From Actinomycetes bacterium (GTDB lineage Bacteria > Actinomycetota > Acidimicrobiia > Acidimicrobiales > RAAP-2): a stretch of DNA of 8,520 nt. Shown here piece by piece: positions 1 through 5,284 of the stretch. Both the position numbers and the translations under genes were made by a program. Every line of letters begins with the position of its first letter. Within the stretch, counting starts at the first letter, position 1. The notes under the pieces are model-generated. The model searched no databases. It was not told the DNA's origin and saw nothing but the letters and a program-made list of their open reading frames with translations. Location: contig JAJYZN010000119.1 of NCBI GenBank assembly GCA_021799915.1, forward strand, positions 1 to 8,520. Direction: 5' to 3'.

Positions 1-1
1 A

Positions 2-70
2 GCCCCGTTCCACGGGTCCATGGGCGGCAAGCCCTTGAACAAGCCCATCGTCACCATGGCCACCGGGTAG
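2..70 (+). CDS. C-terminal end of a repeat protein (partial, 5' end outside the window)
   Basis: An open plus-strand frame enters from the left edge and stops at TAG 68-70. Its last 22 residues read APFHGSMGGKPLNKPIVTMA followed by TG. The pattern 'aromatic-x-GS-x-GG-x-x-LN-x-PIV-x-MA' resembles a roughly 35-50 residue repeat (with GYWLVASDGGIF-like and FGDA-like segments) that I remember from secreted or surface proteins of Acidimicrobiia and some other Actinomycetota. Such repeats probably form propeller-like domains of unknown function. What is seen is only half a repeat unit and a stop; the family is recognised from memory and the function is unknown. The gene converges on the minus-strand SDR, with 85 bp between the two stop codons. 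I found no convincing hairpin terminator in that gap. Confidence 0.55.
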   Translation, partial: APFHGSMGGKPLNKPIVTMATG

Positions 71-122
71 GTCAGGCCAGCACCAGGGCGCCGGACTCCC
101 AGCGAGTATTCCGGGTATTTCC

Positions 123-166
123 GGTCACGTCGGGTCAGGCCATGGTCACGTCGGGTCAGGCCATGG
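123..166. repeat. 21-bp tandem duplication across the SDR stop codon
   Basis: Bases 123-143 and 144-164 are identical 21-bp units, and the periodicity extends two bases further, to 166. Twenty-one is a multiple of three, so both units carry the minus-strand codons ATG GCC TGA in the same frame. The SDR reading frame ends at the right-hand TGA (158-156), and the left-hand copy (137-135) would act as a second in-frame stop seven codons later. A third 10-bp copy of the core GGTCAGGCCA sits at 70-79, directly after the stop of the left-hand gene. Replication slippage is the simplest origin. Confidence 0.9.
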
Positions 167-968
167 CCACGCCGCCGTTTGGGCTGAGGCACTGCCCGGT
201 GAGGAAGCTCGAGGCATCCGACGCCAGGTACCAGACGCAGTAGGCGATGTCCCGAGGATCTCCCACCCGGCCGAGGGGGGCGAATTTCCGCATAGGGGCC
301 AGGACCATCTCTCGGAGCTCCTCGTCGATGGTCCCATCGGGTCGGCGGTAGTAGCGGCTCGTCATCTCGGTGGGGACGAACCCGGGGGCGACTGCGTTCA
401 CCCGGACCCCCTTGCGCCCCACCTCCATGGCCATGGTCCTGGTGAGCTGGAGGACGGCAGCCTTGGTCATGGCGTAGGCCCCGATCCGGGGGGCCGGAGC
501 CAGGGCTGCCGTGGACGACATGTTGATGATGCTGCCGGAGCCCTGGGCCACCATGACCCGGCCCGCCGACTGGCAGCCATAAAGGACTCCCTTCAGGTTG
601 ACCGCAAGGATCCGCTCGAGGTCCCCGTCCTCGAGGTCGAGGATGGCGCCGTCCACCATGATCCCGGCGACATTGCACATCACGTCCAGGCGATCGTGAC
701 GCTCCATCACCCGCGCCACCAGGTCGGCGACCGCTGTGGCGTCGGACACGTCCACGCCGAGAGCCACGGCCGTGCCTCCAGTCCCGGTGATGGCCTGCGC
801 GGTCCGGGCGGCGGCTTCCTCGCGCACGTCGGCACACCACACGGCGGCCCCGGCCCCGGCCAGCACCTCGGCACTGGCCCGGCCGATCCCACTGCCGGCT
901 CCGGTGACCACGGCCACGCGGCCGTGCAAGTCGAAAGCCTGCTGGGGATGGGATGTGTCCTCGGTCAT
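156..968 (-). CDS. Short-chain dehydrogenase/reductase (SDR), classical type
   Basis: A 270-residue NAD(P)-dependent oxidoreductase of usual SDR length, probably cytosolic. Seen: the glycine-rich dinucleotide motif TGAGSGIG (residues 22-29); an acidic Asp47 after strand beta-2, which in this family favours NAD(H); NVAG (99-102) in place of the usual NNAG; Asn124 in VNLKG; and the catalytic set Ser152, Tyr165 and Lys169 (YAMTK). The PG motif follows at 195-196, and the end reads SPNGG rather than the common VDGG. The ATG at 968-966 overlaps the TGA of the upstream acyl-CoA dehydrogenase (ATGA). A GGAGGG ribosome binding site (978-983) lies nine bases before it, inside the upstream gene. Translational coupling suggests that it oxidises a hydroxyl made on the same acyl-CoA or ring substrate, for example as a 3-hydroxyacyl-CoA or hydroxysteroid dehydrogenase. 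The substrate is inferred from context only. A longer open frame running upstream of the ATG is a shadow of the dehydrogenase gene. Confidence 0.93.
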   Translation of the reverse strand: MTEDTSHPQQAFDLHGRVAVVTGAGSGIGRASAEVLAGAGAAVWCADVREEAAARTAQAITGTGGTAVALGVDVSDATAVADLVARVMERHDRLDVMCNVAGIMVDGAILDLEDGDLERILAVNLKGVLYGCQSAGRVMVAQGSGSIINMSSTAALAPAPRIGAYAMTKAAVLQLTRTMAMEVGRKGVRVNAVAPGFVPTEMTSRYYRRPDGTIDEELREMVLAPMRKFAPLGRVGDPRDIAYCVWYLASDASSFLTGQCLSPNGGVAMA

Positions 969-2230
969 CGCTTCTCTCCCTCCAGGCCGGGGGCCGAACC
1001 CCGGGCCCCACGTCCCTGCCTTTCCATCGCGGCTGCCAGCACCCGGCGACGGTGCACGGGCGCTGCGCCCCACGCCGCCGACAGCGCCCACGCCCGCTTC
1101 ATGAAGAAGTGGAGGTCGCACTCCCACGTGTACCCCACAGCCCCGTGCACCTGCAGCGCCATCCGGGCGGCCAGGTCGGCGGCGTCGGAGGCCAGGGACT
1201 TGGCCATCGAGACGTGCTCCGGCCGTTCGGGTAGGTTCCGCTCCATCGAGTCGGCGGCTCGGTAGACGGCCGGTCGGGCGAACTCGAGCCCGACCCGGGC
1301 GTCGGCCAAGTGGTGCTTGACCGCCTGGAAGCTGCCGATGGGTCGACCGAACTGGTGGCGATGCACGGCGTAGGCGGCGGTGTCGGAGATCATTCGCTCG
1401 GTCAGACCGACGAGCTGGGCGGCGGCGGCCAGGGCCGAACGGTCCACCATCTCGGCCACCAGTGCATGGGCGTGCTTGCCCGACGCGACCATCGTGTGGG
1501 GCCAGGGGGTCCACTCCACCCGGCCGAGGGCCCGGCCCGAATCGATCGACGGGGTGGCCGTCGCCGTCAACGATTCGGCACCGACGGCATGGAGCTGCCA
1601 GCCCGAGCCCGGGATCTCCCAGGCCAGCAGCGCGACGTCGGCGGCGGGCGCCGCGTTCACCCGAGTGGTCACCACGGTTCCCTGGGTCACGTCGGGCGCC
1701 GGATCGGTGGTCGTCACCGGCAACGGATCGCCCCAGGGGGCGAAGTCGGCACCGCCCACGGTGGCGACCTGGTCTCCGGAGGCCAGTGCGGGGAGCAGCG
1801 TCGAGACCGTCCGACCGGCCGTCGCTCCGTCGGCGGCCAGCTCGCCGGCGCGGGCCAGTATGGGGGCGACCACCGCCGCCGTCTCGGCCACGGGCTCGGG
1901 CAGCGCCACCCGGCCGCACTCCTCCAACACGCCGACCAGCTCGACATCTCCGAGCCCCACTCCTCCGTGCTCCTCGCTCACCAGGAGGCCGAGCACACCC
2001 ATGGACGCCAGGACGCTCCAGCGCTCAGCAGCTCTCCCCGCCACCCCGGCGGGCGACCCTGCGGCCACCCCTGCGGCCACCCCGGCGGGCGACCCGGCCG
2101 GTGACCCGCCAGCGCTCCCCGTGGGTGCTCCAGCAGCGTCCCTCAGGTCGTCGACGGTGCAGAGTCGCTCGAGCGCCTGGCGAACGGCGGCGCGCAGCTC
2201 GAGCTGCTGCTCGGTGAAACCGAATCGCAC
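965..2230 (-). CDS. Acyl-CoA dehydrogenase-like protein, probable second subunit of a heteromeric FadE pair
   Basis: A 421-residue acyl-CoA dehydrogenase-fold protein. The N-terminal helical domain opens with FTEQQLELRAAVRQAL (residues 5-20), and GLLVSEEHGGVGLGDVEL (81-98) is typical of the family. The middle domain lacks the FAD-contacting SEPDAGSD-type motif. The C-terminal domain has RHQFGRPIGSFQAVKH (291-306), whose Arg and Gln normally contact FAD across a subunit interface, and QVHGAVGYTWECDLHFFMKRA (360-380). It lacks the terminal GTxEIQ segment found in its neighbour. This is the pattern of the subunit that pairs with a catalytic FadE subunit in actinobacterial alpha2beta2 enzymes such as FadE26-FadE27 or FadE28-FadE29 (family knowledge). 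Residues 41-65 are a Gly/Ala/Ser/Pro low-complexity insert encoded by a 12-bp repeat. The start is GTG 2230-2228, preceded by AGGAGGGG. It lies 15 bp after the upstream subunit and overlaps the SDR start by 4 bp. Confidence 0.9.
   Translation of the reverse strand: MRFGFTEQQLELRAAVRQALERLCTVDDLRDAAGAPTGSAGGSPAGSPAGVAAGVAAGSPAGVAGRAAERWSVLASMGVLGLLVSEEHGGVGLGDVELVGVLEECGRVALPEPVAETAAVVAPILARAGELAADGATAGRTVSTLLPALASGDQVATVGGADFAPWGDPLPVTTTDPAPDVTQGTVVTTRVNAAPAADVALLAWEIPGSGWQLHAVGAESLTATATPSIDSGRALGRVEWTPWPHTMVASGKHAHALVAEMVDRSALAAAAQLVGLTERMISDTAAYAVHRHQFGRPIGSFQAVKHHLADARVGLEFARPAVYRAADSMERNLPERPEHVSMAKSLASDAADLAARMALQVHGAVGYTWECDLHFFMKRAWALSAAWGAAPVHRRRVLAAAMERQGRGARGSAPGLEGEKR
978..983 (-). 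promoter_or_regulatory. Ribosome binding site of the SDR at 156-968
   Basis: On the minus strand GGAGGG lies nine bases before the ATG at 968-966. It is embedded in the final codons of the upstream dehydrogenase gene. It decides the SDR start within a reading frame that stays open far upstream. Confidence 0.7.
2041..2112. repeat. 12-bp minisatellite inside the acyl-CoA dehydrogenase gene
   Basis: About six degenerate 12-bp units lie head to tail. On the plus strand the units are like CCACCCCGGCGG, GCGACCCTGCGG, CCACCCCTGCGG, CCACCCCGGCGG, GCGACCCGGCCG and GTGACCCGCCAG. A 19-bp stretch beginning CCACCCCGGCGGGCG recurs exactly 36 bp apart (2041-2059 and 2077-2095). On the coding strand it encodes four-residue steps of the type SPAG and VAAG at about residues 41-65. 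Copy-number change would keep the frame, so the length may vary between strains. Confidence 0.85.
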
Positions 2231-2236
2231 GTGGGT

Positions 2237-2244
2237 CCCCTCCT
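2237..2244 (-). promoter_or_regulatory. Ribosome binding site setting the GTG start of the second dehydrogenase subunit
   Basis: On the minus strand AGGAGGGG lies six bases upstream of GTG 2230-2228, in the short gap after the TGA (2248-2246) of the first subunit. It is a strong match to the 16S rRNA tail and supports the GTG start. The next residues, RFGFTEQQLELR, match the usual beginning of the family. Confidence 0.75.
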
Positions 2245-2245
2245 G

Positions 2246-3442
2246 TCAGCCCCGAGGCATGCCGAGGAGGCGCTCGGCCACCACGTTGCGCTGGATCTCG
2301 TTCGTCCCGGCGTAGATGGGGCCGGCCAGAGCGAACAGGTAGCCGTCGAGCCAGTCGGGAACGACGGCCGTCGTGCCGTCGGTGCCGAGCAGTTCGGCGT
2401 CGGGCCCGAGCACGGCGAGCGCCGTGGCGTGGATGGCCAGGTCGGTCTCGGACCAGAAGATCTTGTTGCAGCTCGCTTCGGGTCCCACGGCATGGCCGTC
2501 AGCGACTCGTGACGCCGTCCAGTACGTGTGGAGACGGTAGGCCTCGGCGTCGATGTAGGCCCGGGCGACGCTGTCGGGCAGGGACCCGGCACGGGCCACG
2601 TCCCCGCCGGGCACGGTGTCGGCCAGGAGCGCCACCAGCCGTTCGGCGGCCTCGGTGAAGCGGGCCGGGCTCCGGAGGCTGAGGCCGCGCTCGCTTCCGG
2701 CAGTGGACATGGCCACCGTCCATCCCTCGCCCGCCTGGCCCAGGACCTGGGCATCGGGTACGAAGACGTCGTCGAAGAACACCTCGGCGAACCCGGTCTC
2801 CCCGTCGAGCTGGGCGATGGGCCGGACCGTGACCCCGGGCGCGTCCATCGGCACCAGGAAGTAGGTGAGACCCCGGTGGCGCTCGGCGCCGGGGTCGGTA
2901 CGGAAGATGCCGAAGCACCAGTCGGCGAAGGCCCCGCGGGAGCACCACGTCTTCTGACCGGTCAGCCGCCAACCAGATCCCCCGTCAGCCGGGCCGTCCT
3001 CGGCTCGGACGGCACGGCTGCGGATCCCGGCCAGGTCGCTTCCGGCGTCGGGCTCGGACCATCCCTGGCACCAGATCTCCTCTCCCGAGGCCATCGGGGG
3101 GAGGAAGCGGGACTTCTGCTGGTCGGTGCCGAAGGCCAGCAGCGTCGGGCCCAGGAGGAATATCCCGTTCTGGCTGACCCGCCGGGGCGCGCCGACCCGG
3201 TAGTACTCCTCCTCGAAGATCAGCCACTCCACGATGTCCGCGCCCCGGCCGCCGTACTCGATCGGCCAGCTCACCACCGACCAGCGATCGGAGGCCATGG
3301 TGCGTTCCCAGGCCCGGTGCTGGTCGAACCCGGCCGGCGTGTCCATGGAGGCCAGCCCGCCGGGCGCCGGTGCGTGAGCTTCCAGCCAGCGCCGGGCCTC
3401 GGCCCGGAAGGCGTCCTGCTCGGGCGTGAAGGTGAGGTCCAT
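2246..3442 (-). CDS. Acyl-CoA dehydrogenase, catalytic FadE-type subunit
   Basis: A 398-residue FAD-dependent acyl-CoA dehydrogenase, which would introduce the alpha,beta double bond into an acyl-CoA. Seen: an N-terminal helix, FTPEQDAFRAEARRWLEAH (5-23); WPIEYGGRG (59-67); the FAD/substrate motif CQGWSEPDAGSDLA (125-138); GWRLTGQKTWCSRG (157-170); a beta domain with FDDVFVP (223-229); and the end YAGTNEIQRNVVAERLLGMPRG (377-398). The MCAD-type catalytic Glu of IYEGT is Ala here (IYAGT). Glu251 in GSERG sits where FadE26-like enzymes place their base (E247 in my memory of ChsE4), so it is the probable catalytic residue. The RxQFGxPI FAD motif is absent from the C-terminal domain; the next gene has it. 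The two genes therefore probably form one heteromer. This is the first gene of the leftward operon. Its ATG (3442-3440) has no clear Shine-Dalgarno sequence, so the leader may be short or absent. Confidence 0.93.
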   Translation of the reverse strand: MDLTFTPEQDAFRAEARRWLEAHAPAPGGLASMDTPAGFDQHRAWERTMASDRWSVVSWPIEYGGRGADIVEWLIFEEEYYRVGAPRRVSQNGIFLLGPTLLAFGTDQQKSRFLPPMASGEEIWCQGWSEPDAGSDLAGIRSRAVRAEDGPADGGSGWRLTGQKTWCSRGAFADWCFGIFRTDPGAERHRGLTYFLVPMDAPGVTVRPIAQLDGETGFAEVFFDDVFVPDAQVLGQAGEGWTVAMSTAGSERGLSLRSPARFTEAAERLVALLADTVPGGDVARAGSLPDSVARAYIDAEAYRLHTYWTASRVADGHAVGPEASCNKIFWSETDLAIHATALAVLGPDAELLGTDGTTAVVPDWLDGYLFALAGPIYAGTNEIQRNVVAERLLGMPRG

Positions 3443-3491
3443 GCCGGGGTGAAATCTGGCACACCGTCAGATACTCGGCAACAATGGGTCG
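3443..3491. promoter_or_regulatory. Divergent promoter region between the dehydrogenase and thiolase operons
   Basis: These 49 bp separate the ATG of the leftward operon from the GTG of the rightward one, so both promoters must lie here or in the flanking coding sequence. It is more AT-rich than its surroundings. Weak -10-like hexamers are GATACT (3470-3475, plus) and CAGATT (minus strand, 3458-3453). AACAAT (3480-3485) ends six bases before GTG 3492, which would suit a leaderless thiolase mRNA. No good -35 matches and no Shine-Dalgarno sequences are visible for either start. The exact promoter positions are inference. Confidence 0.55.
3454..3472. promoter_or_regulatory. Candidate operator: 19-bp imperfect palindrome
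   Basis: ATCTGGCACACCGTCAGAT has perfect 5-bp arms, ATCTG and CAGAT, around a 9-bp spacer. One further inner pair (C3460-G3466) also matches. Each CAGAT arm, read outward, runs into a -10-like hexamer of one divergent promoter, so a dimeric repressor such as a TetR-family protein bound here could block both operons. It does not match the KstR or KstR2 motifs as I remember them. No regulator gene is present in the window. Confidence 0.4.
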
Positions 3492-4712
3492 GTGGCCCCC
3501 ACACTTCCCACCTCCCGTCCCGACGCGGTGATCGTCGATGCCGTGCGTACCCCGGTCGGCCGGAGAGCCGGTCGGCTCTCGGGCTGGCACCCGGTGGACC
3601 TGGCCGCGCAGCCCCTCATGGCCCTCGTCGAACGCAACGATCTGGACCCGTCCCTGGTCGACGACGTCATCATGGGCTGCACCATGACCGTGGGGGAGCA
3701 GGCCATGAACATCGCCCGGAATGCCGCGCTGGCGGCCGGCTTCCCCGACTCCGTGCCGGGCACCACCGTCGACCGCCAGTGCGGCTCGGCCCAACAGGCC
3801 ATCCACTTCGCCGCCCAGGCGGTCATGTCCGGCGCGATGGACGTAGTGGTCGCCGCCGGCGTCGAGTCCATGAGCCGTGTGCCCATCGGCGCCACGACCG
3901 ACCCGGGACCGGGGGAGGCGTACGGGCCCATGTACCGCCAGCACTACGAGCTCGTCCACCAGGGCGAGTGCGCCGAGGAGATCGCCCGCCGGTGGGGAGT
4001 CAGCCGGATGGACATGGACGTGCTGGCCCTCGAGTCCCATCGCCGGGCGGCGGCGGCCACCGACGAAGGCCGGTTCAAGAACGAGGTCATCCCCCTCGAG
4101 ACCCGCTACGCCGACGGCGTGCGGGCCCAGGCCGAAGTCGACGGCCGAGTATTGGTCGAAGGGCCCCTCGACGCCGACGAGGGCGTGCGCCGTGACACGA
4201 CCCTGGACCGGCTGGCGTCCCTGCGGCCGGCCTTTCGCCCCGACGGCACGGTGACGGCCGGGACGTCGTCGCAGATCTCCGACGGGGCCGCGGCCGTCCT
4301 GGTCATGAGCGAGACCCGGGCCGCCGCGCTGGGCCTGCGACCGCGGGCTCGGTTCCACTCCTTCGCCGTGGCCGCCAACGACCCCCAGATCATGTTGACC
4401 GCGCCCATCCCGGCGACGGCCAAGGTGCTGGCCGCGGCGTCGCTCGGGCTCGAGGACATGGACGTGATCGAGATCAACGAGGCCTTCGCCTCGGTGGTCC
4501 TGGCCTGGGAGCGCGAGCTGCACCCCGACATGCACCGCGTGAACCCCAACGGCGGCGCCATCGCCATCGGGCATCCGACCGGGTGCTCGGGTGCCCGCAT
4601 CATGGCCACGTTGTTGAACGAGCTCGAGCGGTCCGGTGGCCGGTTCGGTCTGCAGGTCATGTGCGAGGGCGGAGGACAGGCCAACGCTACGGTCATCGAG
4701 CGGCTGGGGTGA
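3492..4712 (+). CDS. Acetyl-CoA acetyltransferase / 3-ketoacyl-CoA thiolase
   Basis: A 406-residue thiolase with all expected active-site elements: the nucleophile Cys97 in DRQCGSAQQA, NEAFA (329-333), His361 in NPNGGAIAIGHPTGCSG (351-367), and Cys391 in MCEGGGQANA (390-399). The N-terminal VDAVRTPVGR (16-25) and the glycine-rich SSQISDGAAAV (259-269) also fit. It should cleave a 3-ketoacyl-CoA with CoA, releasing acetyl- or propionyl-CoA, the last step of a beta-oxidation turn. FadA5/FadA6-like thiolases of actinobacterial sterol catabolism are plausible relatives, but chain-length or steroid preference cannot be read from the sequence. GTG 3492 is chosen because it lies 12 residues before the conserved AVIVDAVRTP block and the upstream frame offers nothing better; no Shine-Dalgarno sequence precedes it. 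It leads the rightward operon, with the DUF35 gene starting 5 bp after its TGA. Confidence 0.94.
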   Translation: MAPTLPTSRPDAVIVDAVRTPVGRRAGRLSGWHPVDLAAQPLMALVERNDLDPSLVDDVIMGCTMTVGEQAMNIARNAALAAGFPDSVPGTTVDRQCGSAQQAIHFAAQAVMSGAMDVVVAAGVESMSRVPIGATTDPGPGEAYGPMYRQHYELVHQGECAEEIARRWGVSRMDMDVLALESHRRAAAATDEGRFKNEVIPLETRYADGVRAQAEVDGRVLVEGPLDADEGVRRDTTLDRLASLRPAFRPDGTVTAGTSSQISDGAAAVLVMSETRAAALGLRPRARFHSFAVAANDPQIMLTAPIPATAKVLAAASLGLEDMDVIEINEAFASVVLAWERELHPDMHRVNPNGGAIAIGHPTGCSGARIMATLLNELERSGGRFGLQVMCEGGGQANATVIERLG

Positions 4713-4717
4713 GCGGG

Positions 4718-5284
4718 ATGGCCGGAACGGAAGCCGGCGCACCGACGGTGGTCGGAGCACGGGCCAAGAAGGAGAAGGAGAAGGTGCCGGCCGTCGAGGG
4801 GTGGTTCGCCCCGGGTGGATCCGACGGCGCGCCCCCGACCCTGCTGGGTTCACGCTGCTCGAGCTGCGGTACGTACGCCTTTCCCCGTGAGCAGCTCTCG
4901 TGCCGCAATCCGAAGTGCGGCGGCACCGAGCTCGAAGAGGTCTCCCTGTCCCGACGCGGCCGGGTCTGGTCCTACACCGACGCTCGTTACCAGCCACCAC
5001 CGCCGTACGTGGCCGCCGAACCCTACCGGCCCTTCGTGATCGCTGCCGTCGAGCTGGCTGCCGAGGGCATGGTGGTGATGGGCCAGATGACCGCCGACAC
5101 GACCGTGGATGACGTGATCGTCGGCGACGAGGTGGAGCTGGTCGTCGACACCCTCTACGAGGACGAGGAGCACGAGTACCTGGTGTGGAAGTGGCGCAAA
5201 GTCGAAGGAGCACCGGCTCGGGGTCCGAAGTCCGGGGTGGCCCCGTCGCACCCGCCCGGCCCTGACGCGGGGGACGGCGGCTGA
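4718..5284 (+). CDS. Zinc-ribbon/OB-fold (DUF35) protein, partner of the adjacent lipid-transfer protein
   Basis: A 188-residue DUF35-type protein. The zinc ribbon is visible as Cys47-x2-Cys50 and Cys62-x4-Cys67, within RCSSCGTYAFPREQLSCRNPKC. It is followed by an OB-fold region of about 75-162 containing GRVWSYTDARYQPPPPY (81-97), PYRPFVIAAVEL (102-113) and VGDEVELVV (135-143). DUF35 proteins bind acyl-CoA and stabilise a partner with the thiolase fold. In steroid catabolism the C-terminal half of ChsH2 is such a domain and works with the aldolase Ltp2 (family knowledge). Here the Ltp-like gene begins in this gene's stop codon (TGATG), so the pairing is very likely. The N terminus is charged (KKEKEK, 18-22 region, from a purine-rich tract) and the tail (165-188) is Gly/Pro-rich and probably disordered. 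A GTG at 4709, overlapping the thiolase TGA by 4 bp, is an alternative start three codons upstream. Confidence 0.88.
   Translation: MAGTEAGAPTVVGARAKKEKEKVPAVEGWFAPGGSDGAPPTLLGSRCSSCGTYAFPREQLSCRNPKCGGTELEEVSLSRRGRVWSYTDARYQPPPPYVAAEPYRPFVIAAVELAAEGMVVMGQMTADTTVDDVIVGDEVELVVDTLYEDEEHEYLVWKWRKVEGAPARGPKSGVAPSHPPGPDAGDGG

Noticed and set aside
71..155. Terminator between the converging genes
   Set aside because: I looked for a hairpin and found only a 6-bp GGCGCC palindrome and short direct repeats such as GTATTCCGG/GTATTTCCGG, with no T-run.
969..1919. Possible long N-terminal extension of the first SDR
   Set aside because: The frame is open upstream of ATG 968, but this stretch overlaps the acyl-CoA dehydrogenase coding sequence and has no SDR-related content. 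The ribosome binding site at 978-983 supports the short form.
3484..3531. A 15-codon ORF (ATG to TGA) overlapping the thiolase start in another frame
   Set aside because: It could be a leader peptide, since it sits at a plausible transcription start. It has no ribosome binding site, an Arg/Pro-rich composition, and nothing beyond chance to support it.
2528..4195. A 555-codon open frame on the plus strand
   Set aside because: Its first part is antisense to the catalytic dehydrogenase, and the rest overlaps the thiolase in another frame. No domain is visible.
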